Positions 44,037 through 55,285 are shown, numbered from the stretch's first letter. The stretch is 64,000 nucleotides of DNA from Paraspadella gotoi (GCA_051294375.1 CM119269.1:10460883-10524882); one strand, 5' to 3'. Numbers and translations: made by a program. The notes: generated by a model not told the origin, from the sequence alone.

Positions 44037-44515
44037 ACCCAACCTTCAATCTTACTCACTTGCAGAAAAAAAAGAATACTTACTAAGGCGGAACAGGTTA
44101 CAAACTAACAGAAGTCCGGTATTAATATTGTTAATGTGTTTATTAAAGATAATGAAAATCACAAACAAATTTTAGATTTATCTTATAGTTAAACGAATGG
44201 AAGCTATTTTATATTATCAAAATAGTATATTATGTCAAAAAATTATTTTGGTAAATTTAAATTTTTTTTATCGGATTCTGATAGAGCTTGAAAAGTTATA
44301 TGAAGGTTATTATTCCAACTTTTTTTAAATTTTAATGATTTGTCTATAAAAATAAATTTAATCAAAATCTAATATCATTGGTCAATTTAGTTGTAAAAAG
44401 ACAAAATACTTTTATTGCAGACTATTTCATATTGTAAAAAATGTTAAATTCTGGCCCGCCTTAATACTTACCCAACTTTTAATCTCACTAACTTGCAAAA
44501 AAGAAGAATACTTAC
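44037..44515 (+). repeat. Two ~47-bp tandem units split by an insertion
   Basis: 44037-44083 and about 44470-44515 share CCAAC.TT.AATCT.ACT.ACTTGCA followed by A-runs and GAATACTTAC. Deleting 44084-44463 and one copy of ATACTTAC would leave them directly adjacent. Confidence 0.8.
44084..44463 (+). mobile_element. MITE-like element, 380 bp, 8-bp TSD
   Basis: The termini TAAGGCGG (44084-44091) and CCGCCTTA (44456-44463) are perfect inverted repeats, extending to TAAGGCGGNNCAG with two mismatched positions. The flanks are perfect 8-bp direct repeats ATACTTAC (44076-44083 and 44464-44471). The interior is strongly AT-rich with no open frame. An 8-bp duplication is typical of hAT and some other DNA transposon superfamilies. 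The TAAGGCGG terminus is not one I can assign. It looks like a nonautonomous element moved in trans. Confidence 0.7.
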
Positions 44516-44749
44516 TTAGTACTTACTATTCGAAAAAAAAACAGAGATAGAAAATTAGAAATGTGTAGTGATTTTTGCCTTAACTAGAAAAAAAAACCTT
44601 TATCTAATAGAAAAAAAAGCAAATCATTTGCACAATAGACAGACCGTCTCACCCAAATCTCCATGACATCGAAATATATCGACCTGCCCGACTATTCCCC
44701 TGACAGTCTGGCCAGCCCGAAAGCCACGCCCCCTCAGCTCCCACCTCGA

Positions 44750-44773
44750 AACCCCCTAACCCCCTAACCCCCA
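44750..44773 (+). repeat. CCCCCTAA repeat, G-quadruplex potential
   Basis: Three C5 tracts are separated by TAA. The minus strand has three GGGGG tracts plus nearby G-runs, enough for a G4. Too short to call a telomeric relic. Confidence 0.5.
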
Positions 44774-44879
44774 CAAACCTCGAAAAGAAAACGCCGACGC
44801 GGAAAAATCTGTTCTTCGTGACAGATTTTGTGCTCGTTGGTCCAAAATCTAAAGCGTCACTGCGGAGTGAGTGAAGAGA

Positions 44880-45180
44880 CAAGAGCAGGGGGACTGGGGG
44901 AGCGGGCGTGGCTCTTTAAATCCGTTTGGCCAGAAGGGTAGTGACACTTTGATCCGACCGGGGGGATCAAAAGAAGTCGAGAAGGGAGAAAGGGTAAATG
45001 AGTGAACCTGGCGGATGGAAGATGGCGGGCGAATCGTCCTCGCGCAGGCGAGAGTGCGTGTGGCGCGGAAGATGTCAGGTGACCGAAATCCGGCGCTGAA
45101 GTTGAAGGCGCCGGCGACCGACGCCGCGAGCCGTCGGTGTCGCCGTCGTCTAAATTCTGGTTAGGGGGGGATCGATGTTA
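44880..45180 (+). promoter_or_regulatory. CpG-rich patch, possible promoter or 5' exon
   Basis: GC-rich sequence with many CpG in AT-rich surroundings. An ATG at 44998-45000 opens a 33-codon frame (MSEPGGWKMAGESSSRRREC...). CAGGTGACC near 45077 could be a donor. No downstream exon is identifiable. Confidence 0.25.
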
Positions 45181-45643
45181 ACCGCTCCATCGATGCCAAG
45201 GATGCCATCGTCCTTTGACCTCAATGGCGCCATCCTGGCAGAATCCTAGACGAATGGAATCGTTGAGGAATCGGGAGTCTCAATCACGTGGTGCCATCGG
45301 GGTTAGAATAGGGGGAAAGAATTGGGTTAGAATCGAATGTAAATATTTGGTTTCTTTTAACTTTGATATATATTTGAATTTGATAGAACAAAAAAGTAAT
45401 AAGTTAAATGTTTTTTAAAATTTAATTAATGAATTGAAGAAAGCGTCAGAATATATCAAAAACAATAAGAAACTCACTTTAGTTTATCCTTTGTTGTTTG
45501 TTTGTTTATTTTTTTTGGGGGCATTAATTTCAAAGTTTATTTTGAGCGAAAGAAAGAGTTGATGGGCGAAGGTTCGGCGGTTTGAGGCCTAAAATGCGGA
45601 GACCTGGGAATTGAGGCCATCGACGCCGACATTGAGTCGAAGC

Positions 45644-45657
45644 GTCGCCATGGAAAC
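45644..45657 (+). promoter_or_regulatory. X-box-like (RFX) site
   Basis: GTCGCCATGGAAAC differs from the RFX palindromic consensus GTTNCCATGGNAAC at one position. A weaker relative, GTCTCCATGGTTAC, lies at 3226-3239. No ciliary gene is visible beside it. Confidence 0.3.
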
Positions 45658-46139
45658 GATTACCGAGAAAAAGAAAAAAAAGNNNNNNNNNNNGAAAGGA
45701 AGAACGGGAGGGGGAGATAGTAAGTGAGAGAGAGAGAGATGGGTATAAAGAAAGAGGGAAAGAAAAGGAACATAAAACCAAAGTGAAAACGAAACTGAGC
45801 TGAGAAAAAAAAGGTGGAAAAAAAAAGCGAAAAAGCCTGAGTCACGGCGTGAACGTTTGAAGTTTCGTATCAGAGTTGAAGCTACACATTTCAAGCTGCA
45901 CATTTGAATCTTCACATTTGAATCTGTACCATTCTATGTAAAACGAGAATTAAATTGGATTTCCGCATATTGATCATATAAAATAGGATTGAGTAGCGTT
46001 TCCCAGGTGTTGGACTGGGTGAGTCGCCGTAACTAAACTTCCCTCACTCAAGTTTCAGCAGGAGCTCATCCTTACCCGAACAGCGAACATCCACGGTCAA
46101 TTACGTGAACTCAGTCAGGCGTGAAAGAGAAGGAAGACT

Positions 46140-46460
46140 TTACTGTATTTTCTCCTTTACCTTCTCTCTCTCTCTCTCTCTCTGCTCTCTCGTTCTTCAT
46201 CTCTCTCTCTCCCTCTGAGTCATATACTCAGCTCTTCCGGACGCAGCCGTCCACCGGCTAGGCAGCGGCGGCGCGGCTTCCGACCGAAACTCACTTCTCT
46301 TTCCGGGCTTCTTTCCGCTCGGATCGGGGGGAGATTTTCTCCTCTCTCGATGGTGAGCTCGGGCTTCTTCCCGGTCGAAGTGCCCCGAGCGGATCGGGGC
46401 CGGGATCTCTCTTCTCCTCTCTCTCTCTGTCTCACTTACTCTCTCTGCCTCTTGCCGTCT
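46140..46460 (+). other. CpG-rich patch between CT arrays, with an imperfect internal duplication
   Basis: GGGCTTCTTTCC...GCTCGGATCGGGG (about 46306-46330) recurs as GGGCTTCTTCCC...GAGCGGATCGGGG (about 46368-46400), and each is followed by CTCCTCTCTC. Frames on the minus strand are Arg/Glu-rich and low in credibility. Confidence 0.5.
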
Positions 46461-46589
46461 CACTCTCTATTTCTATCTTTGTTTTTTTTTTTGCATTTAA
46501 TGTATTATTTTGTCATTCCCTCTCTCATTTATATTTCTGCAACAAATTTTTTTGCTAGGGCATTAAAAATATTAACTTTTTTCTGAGGC

Positions 46590-47160
46590 AAAGTTTTCTT
46601 AAAAACTTCCATACCCTCTTCATTAGGCCTAGTTTAAAGTTGCATGATCAAAATTCGAATAGTTGATCATGAACAATAATGCGTTTTTTTAAACTATACA
46701 ATCGAAAAATTTAACCAATACTGTGAAGTTTCCTAGTACAAATTTTAGATGGCTTTAAAACTGATTATCACCAGTGTCGTTAATCAGATTAGACATGCAC
46801 ACTTGACCGGAAGTTAAATTTTACCTTAAAAACGAGTTTTTTTCCTTGCCATATACTTAAAAGTCAAGTAATTGTTTAATTTTAAAAGGCAATTACTTAT
46901 CACTATCTTGTTTTGCAACACTATTATTTTAAAAATTGAAAACTACAAAATTTTTTTTTTAAGAATATTCACCAGGTGCAAGCTCGAATTTTGAATTCTA
47001 GACTTGATTTTTTAAAATTTTTGCTACTATTTACTCTTCATACGTCCTCGCGTAACAAAAATGCAAATTTATATATAAATATTATTTTCAACATTATTTT
47101 TATCTTATCATACTTTCCTTATTTATTTTTTTGTTAATTGGTTTATTTTGTTGTCTCAAA
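46590..47160. other. No gene seen
   Basis: AT-rich unique sequence without a supported exon. Confidence 0.6.
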
Positions 47161-47179
47161 TTCTTTAATATTTTTTTTG

Positions 47180-47284
47180 CATTCTTTTTTCTTTCTTTCT
47201 TTCTCTCGTTTTTTTTTTTTTCTTTCTTTCTTTCGTCGTGTTTTTTCTTTCTTTCTTTAATTTTTTCTTTCTTTCTTTCTTTCA
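47180..47284 (+). repeat. (TTTC)n array
   Basis: Imperfect TTTC units with T-runs. Confidence 0.9.
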
Positions 47285-47639
47285 ACATAGTGAAAATGAA
47301 ACGCCTACCCCCCCGCAATAATATAATATTATCAAAAAGACTTCCGATCCGCGCGAACCCATAATCGATCGCGCTCGGAGGCAGAGAGAAGAGGACTTGG
47401 CAGTGACGAGGGTAGAGAGAGAGAAAGAGTAAGTTATCCGCTGGGGCTCAGACCGGAATCGACATTTGCAGTCGCGCGGATACCGGGAGATAAGGAGAAG
47501 GAAGAGGACAGAGGAGCAGAGAATAGGCCGGAGCGAAGTAAGTCGAAGGCAGGCGAGCAGCCGCTCGGCCGCCGCGCGGCTGCTCCCGGACGCTGGGCGG
47601 CTGAGCGAGGCTTTCTGAGTATAGCCATGCTCCTCTCTC

Positions 47640-47641
47640 TT

Positions 47642-47700
<59 letters not shown>

Positions 47701-47960
47701 CTCTGCCGAGCGCGTGTCAAGACTAAGACGATAAATTAATCTAAAGGCCGACTTTCCAATTATGCCTTCGAGCAAGGATGAGCGTTCTCTGACGGATAAT
47801 TTGCCTTTAATTTCTCACCCGCGCAGTTGAACTGTCAGCTCGAGTTGTGCGAGGCCGTCTTTCTCTCTCTCTCTCCTCTCTCTCTCTTCTCTCTCATCCT
47901 CCTCTCTCTTCTCTCTCTTCTCTCTCTCCTCCCCTCTCTCCCGCCTCTCTCTCTCTCTCT
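47640..47960 (+). repeat. (CT)n arrays
   Basis: CT arrays at 47640-47705 and 47860-47962, flanking unique sequence. A short GC-rich patch (47555-47620, including GGCCGCCGCGCGGC) precedes them. Confidence 0.9.
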
Positions 47961-48534
47961 GCCTCTTCCATATGTTACATTTTTTCCTTTTTTGAGAGCG
48001 ACTCAAAAAACGAGGACGAAGAGCTGAAAAAATCTTACGCCAGTTTCTTTGTTGTTATCGTCGTCGTTTTTTGTTGTTTGTTTTTGGTTCTTGTTCTCTC
48101 CTCGAAAAAAATTTTGATTGAAGGTGAAAGAGAGAAATTCGTGAGAGGTCGAGGGAGGCAAAAAGAGAGAGACAGAGAAGAGAGAAGAGAGAGAGAGAGA
48201 GAGAAAGCTCACCATCTTCTCGCTGATCTTGACGGGTAACTTTGGTCCAGAGGGGAATCGTTCTTGGCGTCGGATTCGGTTTCCCAATAAATGAATGAAA
48301 CGAATGAATAAATGAAGAAATCGATAAAGTAAAAAAAAACCCCACTTCTTAGTAAAATACACGCGCCACTCCCCACTTCCCACTCCCCGCCCTGCCCCTC
48401 ACCGCCACGCCAATCTGCTGCTATTATCGCCACCTTTATAAAAAAGTCTCTTTCTCTCGTTTAATGAATAAAAATGGAATTTTCCTTTTTGTTTATTCTT
48501 TCTCATGGTTCTCGTGGCCTTCAATGTTATTTTT

Positions 48535-48540
48535 CCTCTC

Positions 48541-48622
<82 letters not shown>

Positions 48623-48645
48623 TCTCTTTCTCTCTCTCTCTATCG
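48535..48645 (+). repeat. (CT)n array
   Basis: Interrupted CT array. Purine-rich sequence follows at 48820-48960. Confidence 0.9.
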
Positions 48646-49156
48646 CCCGTTATTTTCTTTGTTTTATTTAATTTCTTGGTTTTATTTTGTTGACTTTTTT
48701 TCCGCTGTTGGAATTTTCTTGAGCTGTAATTCCTTTCTCTTCTGTCGCGTTGCGGAGAGAGAAAACGGGATGTGACGTGCAAAAGGGGGGCGGGGGCGGA
48801 GATGGGAAAGAAAGGAGAGATATAGGGGGGTAGAGAGAAGAGAGAGAGAGGAGGGAAAGAGATAGAGGAGGAAAGAGAGTAGAGAGGAGGGAGGAAAGAG
48901 AGAGGAGGGAAAGAGATGAGAAAGGAAAGAGGAGACGGAAAGAGAGACGAAAGAAGCGATAGAAATAAAATTTTTAAAAAAGCCAAAAAAAGTTAAAACT
49001 TGGATATAGCTCAATCATGCTGCTAAATACTCGAGTGAGAAAAAATATAAACCGAAAACAATAATAACTTTAAAGCCGACATCGAAAAGAAGAAACATTG
49101 TAAATTCATTGTAACAACATTTACGTAATAAAATTGTTTCTATATACTATAAAAAT

Positions 49157-50028
49157 AAAGGAACGGAATATTTTAAAAAATATTGAAAACAAACAATGAG
49201 GGTGGCGGAGAGGTTTTCGAAAAACAGACGAAGAAAAAAACAGAAAAAAATATTATTAAAAAATACGAGGTTTTTGTTTTTTTTCCCCACGGTTTTAGAC
49301 AAAAAAGAAAAGAAATAAAGATCAGAAAAGAAAGGGGAAATAAAAAACTAGAGAAAAGATAAAGAATCCGAACGGCGAATTCCCGCCCGAATCCAAATCT
49401 CTCTCTCTCTCTCTCTGCTCTCTCTCTCTCGGTTCTCTTCATCTTCGTGCCTCGCGCGCTGATAAAAGACGATGAAAAAAAAAAATTCCACGTGGTTTTC
49501 GAGACGGACGAAGGGTCGACACGGAAAGAAAACGCCGTACTTCGGTCCGCCACGCCGCCCGCCGCGTCGATTCTTCACGTGCGCGCCCGCCGCGCCAGCA
49601 AGCCGCAGCCGCAGCGGCCGGTAGCCGGGCGAAGGAAAAGTGGCTCTCGATGCTATGGGTTGTTGAACTTTTAGGATCTTATGACGGACGTAAAAAGTTG
49701 GCTTTGCATACGCGAGCGACGAAGCGGCGCCTTGGCGGGGGAAAAAGAAACAGGCTTGCGGTTTGCGATGGAGGGCGGGGGGGTGAGTGGGGTGATGGCA
49801 GTGGGGGGGTGGGGGGGGCGGGGGTGGAGAGGTGGGATAAGCGAGGGTAGGGTCAGTCGCGATCTGAAGACGGTTAGAAGAAGGGCGAATATAGGGTTAG
49901 GGGCGGTGAGGGAGAAAAGATAGTGAAAAAAGTTTGAAGGCTTTGGTGAATGATGAGGGATATAAAAAAAATTAGGCGTCGAAGAGTAAGTTTTTAAAGC
50001 TCTAAGGCGAAGAAGGATTTTCTAAAAA

Positions 50029-50050
<22 letters not shown>
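49157..50050 (+). repeat. Inverted repeat, left arm (~0.9 kb)
   Basis: From GAACGGAATATTTTAAAAAAT to the GA array near 50030 this is the reverse complement of 60945-61806. Shared landmarks include TCCACGTGG, TCGACACGGAAAGAAAACG, the GC-rich block and TAGCCGGGCGAAGG. Indels are frequent. The arms stop at the GA/CT arrays on the inner side. Confidence 0.9.
49447..49674 (+). CDS. GC-rich exon candidate in the inverted repeat, unknown product
   Basis: The frame includes LIKDDEKKKFHVVFETDEGS and VLRSATPPAASILHVRA before Arg/Gln-rich sequence. It has no ATG at its start (the first codon is GTG), so it would have to be an internal exon. The mirror (61250-61480, minus) covers the same block, but indels move the frame and the peptides agree only in short runs (SGSRCY, YDGRKK). 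Two CACGTG E-boxes (49489-49494, 49576-49581) lie inside, so it may instead be a CpG-rich regulatory block. Confidence 0.2.
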   Translation: MPRALIKDDEKKKFHVVFETDEGSTRKENAVLRSATPPAASILHVRARRASKPQPQRPVAGRRKSGSRCYGLLNF

Positions 50051-50067
<17 letters not shown>

Positions 50068-50245
50068 AGAGCAGAGAGAGAGAGAGAGAGGAGAGAGAGA
50101 GAAGAAGTGAGAGAGAGAGAGAGTGGAAGAGAGAAAGTGAGAGAGAGAGAGAGAGAGAGAAGAGAGAGAGGAAAGAAGAAAAGTGAGAGGAAAGAAAATA
50201 AGAAGAAGAAGAGAGAACGGAGAGGAAGAGAGAGAGAAGAGAGGA
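50030..50245 (+). repeat. (GA)n array
   Basis: About 200 bases of GA with interruptions, at the inner end of the left inverted arm. The mirror-side array is at 60835-60945. Confidence 0.9.
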
Positions 50246-50479
50246 GGCCATAATACTGAGAGCTTTGCGGACACCAATTTCGGTCACATTGTGTCTATTG
50301 TGCCGGCTGCCGGCTATTGTTCTCCTCGCGTCGCGGCTCAGGTCGCACATACCGAACCTGAAACCCCGACGGGTCATTATCTTCTTCTACTCTCTCTTTT
50401 CTTCCCTCTCACCGCGGCATCCGGGTTCATGATCAGGAGTCCGCGATACAGCGGAAGCTGAAAGTCGCGGATCGAGACT

Positions 50480-51180
50480 AGAGTTCGTACAAGTTTCAGG
50501 AAATTCGCTTACCGTTAAAACTAAACATTTTTAATGGTTAACAGTTAAAATCGGTTAATTTTATAATTCAACTTAATTATTTATAATACAATATTAAACA
50601 AACACATTAATATGTTAGTTAAAAGAAAAATTGGTTTTGAGCAAACTATCCTTGAATATTACCGCAACGATAATTGAGCCTTATCAGCTAATCTTCATCA
50701 AGTTTTCTTTTTGGCTTAAGCTATAAATACAAATATAAAAAAGTCAAAAGAAGAAAAAGCACAATTTTTTAATTCTAATTTTAATATTAAGTTTTCTCGT
50801 TCTCCCCCTCTCTTTCTCTTTCTCTCTTTCGCTTTTTCTTTCTTTATTTCTCTTTCTCATTATTTTTTTAGTTGGTAGTCTTTCATAAACTATGACCATA
50901 ATTATAAATAAAAAATATGAATATTAGTTTATTGATTGAATGGTTTATTGATTGAGCTATTGATCAAAATATTTATTGATTAATAAATATTTTTTTCGTA
51001 TATAGTATATATATAGTATATCATCATAGAATAAAAAGTTTTTCATTTAAGAATTTAATTTGTAAGAAAATGTATGTATTTGCATATATATTATATTTCA
51101 AAATATTATTTGATGTAAATGCATTGTGTTATGTAATCCTTTCTTTCGTTGTGATTAGAGATTAGAGACAGAGTTTGAAA
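50480..51180. other. No gene seen
   Basis: AT-rich unique DNA with TATATAGTATATATATAG near 51000. Confidence 0.6.
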
Positions 51181-51200
51181 TAATTGGCAATAACAATTTA

Positions 51201-51307
51201 TTTTTTACAAGCCTTCTTCAGCGTAAATTTAGTTTGCGAAATTATTAGAGATTTTGTGTAGAAGATGGGGAGAGACTAAATTGACGCTGAAGAAGGCTTG
51301 TAAAAAA
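51201..51307 (+). ncRNA. Long hairpin, 34-bp stem
   Basis: TTTTTTACAAGCCTTCTTCA (from 51201) is complementary to the end of 51278-51307. The paired arms match at 29 of 30 positions and extend to about 34 bp with one further mismatch. The loop is about 40 nt. Size and near-perfect pairing are compatible with a microRNA precursor, an endo-siRNA hairpin or a tiny foldback transposon. Confidence 0.45.
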
Positions 51308-51519
51308 GTCAAAAAGAGAGAGATAATAAATCGTGTAAATATTTAATAATGAAATAACTTTTAACCAAAAGAAGAAACAAAGGCTAAATATTCATTTCTT
51401 AAGGGCGAAAAATAAATGAAGGAGAAAAACCAAAAAGAATGAAACAACGATCTAATTCTCTCTTCCTGAAATAGACGGAAGGAGGGACTTAGCCGCGCCC
51501 CCGGCAAAAAATGAGATTA

Positions 51520-51572
51520 GAAGAGAGAGAGAGAAAGAAGAGAGAGGAGAAAAGAGAGAGAGAGAGAAAGAT

Positions 51573-51604
<32 letters not shown>

Positions 51605-51680
51605 AGAAGAGAAGAGGAGAGAGAGGAAGGAAGCGAGAAGAGAGAGAGAGAGAAAGAGAAGAGAGAAAAGAGAGAGAGCG
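51520..51680 (+). repeat. (GA)n array
   Basis: Purine-only GA/GAA array. Overlapping frames are Arg/Glu or Ser/Leu translations. Confidence 0.9.
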
Positions 51681-51839
51681 AGCCGTAATGAAGAAAGGAA
51701 TGAAGAAAATAAAAAAAGAGGAAAGAAGGAACAAAGGAAAGGCATTAATGGTTAGGAAGAGACCAACCGGTCTCATACCATGGTCTCATAAAGGGAGGAC
51801 CCAACTCGGTTGCCGACCGAGTCCACGAATTGGGGGGGG

Positions 51840-52795
51840 TTAAAGAAAAGGGGGATGAGAGGTTTGATTGTTACAAAAGGGGAAGTAGGAATGGAAAAAA
51901 ATTGGGGTGGTATAAATCATTTTGAAACTTTAATTTTTTTAATATTTATTTTAATATTTTTTTTCCTTTTTTTTTTAAACAATGATTTTTCTCTCTAATT
52001 TTCTTCCCATTCTAAATTTTTTGATTTTTTGAAAGAGTATACATAATTTTTTTTTTTTTTTAACATTCATTGCCATCCAAAAACAAAAATCATTGATAAA
52101 CACGCAAATCCATACATTTCTAAATAATAAAATTCCCTTCAAAACTGAAACGCTTTTTCGCGACGACGCGAAAAGCAGATTACATTACGAACCCGAAATG
52201 AATTCCGAATTATAAACCCGCGAGAACCCGCTATGCGGGCCGCCAAAATCTCCCCAACCCGCTCCCTTCCTTTTTGTGCGACTGAAAGGCGAGGAGATGA
52301 AACATCAGACTCAATGAATAATAATATAATAATAACTCTTCGAAAGAGAAGAAGTTAGAATCATTCCGCAAGAGCGGTTTGGTCCGTCTTGGAAAAGATT
52401 TATACTGCGATTAGGCTTTAAAAAGCCTGTTGTTAAGCAGAGGCTTTGTGAACGCGTCAGGAAAGGTAAAAACAAATCAACCTGCAATTTTTTTCTCCCC
52501 CAATAAATAACAACATTAAATGTATTTACGGGCGTCGTCTCATTTTAATTCTATCTTCGAAATTCCCTACACTAGAATAAACAAGATCGATTTTTTTTCT
52601 CAAGAAGTAGAATCAACACGGAAAGTCGAGTACAAAATTTATCGTCCAGCCCTCGACGAAATCCGCTTTTAGTTTGGCACCCCAGAAAAATAAACAAAAC
52701 AAATAAAACAAACAAAACGAACGGCAATCGTAACGAACCAATAAAAAAACGAAACCGAACCTCCATCTCGGCGAAAAATTGGCGGTGAGATAGCT
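51840..52795. other. No gene seen
   Basis: AT-rich unique DNA with poly-T tracts (51956-51980, 52050-52062), then moderate-GC sequence. No exon is supported. Confidence 0.55.
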
Positions 52796-52864
<69 letters not shown>

Positions 52865-52870
52865 AGAAGA
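52796..52870 (+). repeat. (GA)n array
   Basis: Interrupted GA array. Confidence 0.9.
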
Positions 52871-52889
52871 AAAGAAGAGAAAGAAGGAT

Positions 52890-53940
52890 TGGTTTATCCT
52901 TCCTTCTCATTTGACTCGCCAAATACTCGCCATAAAGTCTCAATCAACGCCGTGCCCAAATTCTGCTTATCTCCATGTATTCCGTCCGCCTTCATCCTCT
53001 TCCGCTCTCTTTCGCCCTCTCCTCTTCACATCCGCCCTTCTGTGATAACACTTTTTTCATTTCACTCCGCCTCTCAACGCTCTCTTAGTCAGCTCCCGAT
53101 CATGCCATACCCATGCATCACTCACTACTTGCCCCTCATCCGCCCTGGAGCGGATGACTCACGGTTTCCTTCCGAGTGGAAATGAACGCCGGCCGAAGTC
53201 GTGCAGAGTGTCACTAGATGAACGTTCCAATCACTCCTGAGCAAAACTTCAACATCCCGCTAGTAATACGGTAAAGACTAAACTCATCTTCTGAGATTCT
53301 ATCTTTCTATTTTTATATTCTATTTTTATATGTTTTTATTATTAAACCCTCTAAAAATCTTATGCCCATTTTTTTTCCTCCCTGGATAAATTAATCGTCG
53401 CCAAACGGAATTAACCTCTTTTTTTCGGACCCGAAATCATCCTTGATCTATCCGTTGACCTCCTCTATGATCTTCGCGAAATCGCTTGACCCTTCCCAAT
53501 AACCTTTTACCACAATGACCCGGACTCCTTCTGTCGAAATGACTCACCCAATGACGAACCCCTCAGCTCTCGCGACCGATATCGACTCCTCCATCCCCCT
53601 CCCGTCCGGCCCCTCTCGTCGGGGGAAGGTCCGCGGTGACCGGTGCATTTCCGATTTCATTCCCGCAAATTAAAGATAAATGGGATGGAGTATTAAACGT
53701 CGGCGATGAAACGCGAGACAGGAAGGGATGTCAAATAACTGTGCATCCACAAAGGAGTCAGAGAGCGAAGAAGAGAGTCATCGACTCACTGCATCACAAT
53801 CCGCCGGCTGGGGGATTGAAACGCTTGACGAGTGTTACCTGGCCCGGGGGAAGGCGGGGGAAAGAAGGAAGTGGCTCGAGCTGAAAAGGAGTGAAGATAA
53901 TTTCGCCAGAGAGAATGAGCTCGAAGGTCAGAGCTAATCG
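52890..53940. other. Moderate-GC stretch, no convincing gene
   Basis: Unique, non-repetitive sequence with overlapping frames at 53636-53884 and 53728-53937. Two frames are open over the same bases, no splice sites frame them well and no family is recognised. Confidence 0.4.
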
Positions 53941-54184
53941 GCATCCAAAAAAGAGAGAGAGAGAAGAGAGAGAGAGAGAGAAGAGAGAGGAGAGGAAGAG
54001 AGCATGAGAGAGAGACGAGAGGAGTTGATCATGAAAAATACAACAGCGCAGCTTAGGCCAAGATAGTGCAATCTTTCCTACCTTAAAATGTTACTTATTT
54101 ACCTACCCTTAACAACTACTTATCCAAGGATATATTTTGAATTATTTAAAACAGGTCGTTAAACTGAGATCAGATTATGCAAAG

Positions 54185-54187
54185 AGA

Positions 54188-54221
<34 letters not shown>

Positions 54222-54240
54222 AGAGGGAAGAGAGAGACGA

Positions 54241-54271
<31 letters not shown>

Positions 54272-54275
54272 AGAC
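54185..54275 (+). repeat. (GA)n array
   Basis: Interrupted GA array. A related one lies at 53950-54020. Confidence 0.9.
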
Positions 54276-54839
54276 GAAAACGTAGTCCCGAATGAATCAG
54301 ACTTCTCGCTAGAGTCAACTTCCGGGATAATAAAGTGATGACAATTAAGGAAAGGCAAGAAATAATTGAAAAGTCAATACATTTCAAATCTTGTGCATTT
54401 CACATTGAGATTTCGGTCCTTCGTGTATCACTGATAATAGTGCTTTACCTGTATTAAATTTCGCTACAGCGTCCATTAGCTTACAAGCTTCGCAGCTATT
54501 CGTAGCTTACCTGCACGTACTATCTCACTCAGCTAATTATCACATGTAATCTAAGTCAAATCTTAGTCAATTGCCCCACGGAAATTCGAAGTCTCACTCT
54601 CCCTACATTGAATGAACGTCTTCCCTAATTTTGTCCAGGGATTCGGTTCGAGATAATAAATCTGCTGAACTCCGGGCCATTTTGGTAAAAACAGACGAAG
54701 ATATTTGAGTTAAAGAAAATTTGCTCGAATACACCTGTTTTGATTTAACTTTTTTTTTGTTGCTATCGGATGTTCGGCAAATGTTGTATTATAAAATCGG
54801 TTTCTTAAACAGTAACGATTTATTTGTTTTCAAATTCAG

Positions 54840-55135
54840 GATCCGTTCGTGTCAGGCCTAAAGTCCAAAAAATCCACGTCGGTTTGTTTAACCCATTAAC
54901 GCGCAGTGCCAATGACAATTCGGACGATTTGTTATTGTCGAAACCTAAAAGTGACTCGCTAATCGTCTATGTCAGTCTAATGAACAGCCCCGGTCGATTC
55001 GTCGAGTTCCTTCTAACGGCTGACGAATTCTCTTGGCCGAGGATATGGACCCGGACACTGGAATCTCGGCTAAAAACCTTCGACGAAGTTTCGAAAATCC
55101 TTTTTTTAACTGTAGAACCGCGATTGAGAAACTAG
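54840..55135 (+). CDS. Terminal exon candidate, 98 codons, unknown product
   Basis: A pyrimidine-rich acceptor (TTTGTTTTCAAATTCAG) is followed by an open frame to TAG at 55133-55135. It includes VRVRPKVQKIHVGLFNPLT, SDSLIVYVSLMNSPGRFVEF, LLTADEFSWPRIWTRTLES and RLKTFDEVSKILFLTVEPRL. Composition is balanced and free of repeats, which makes it the most protein-like frame in this block. There is no ATG near the beginning, consistent with an internal start by splicing. No domain is recognised. The frame resumes immediately after the TAG (next entry). Confidence 0.35.
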
Positions 55136-55285
55136 ACGATTGAGTTCGACGACATCGACGACGCGACCGACGACCAAAGAGAAGATGACCACGAACCGGT
55201 TATCACGACTGACATTGTTGTTGATGTTGTTGATAGTTGTTGTGTTGAGGTTTTTGATGAAAATGATGATGTGTGGAGAAAATAA
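55136..55285 (+). CDS. In-frame continuation after a TAG, acidic 49 codons
   Basis: The same frame continues TIEFDDIDDATDDQREDDHE and PVITTDIVVDVVDSCCVEVF to a TAA at 55283-55285. The segment overlies GAC/GTT-rich sequence, so openness may reflect repeat composition. Stop read-through, a sequencing error in the TAG, or chance are all possible. Confidence 0.2.
   Translation, partial: TIEFDDIDDATDDQREDDHEPVITTDIVVDVVDSCCVEVFDENDDVWRK

Noticed and set aside
44750-44773. Telomeric repeat relic
   Set aside because: Only two to three units of CCCCCTAA, which is not a long run of a known telomeric repeat.
54640-54695. 46-nt mini-exon (TTTTGTCCAG ... TTTTGGTAAAA)
   Set aside because: It has plausible splice sites, but its open phase does not join the 54840 exon candidate without a stop.
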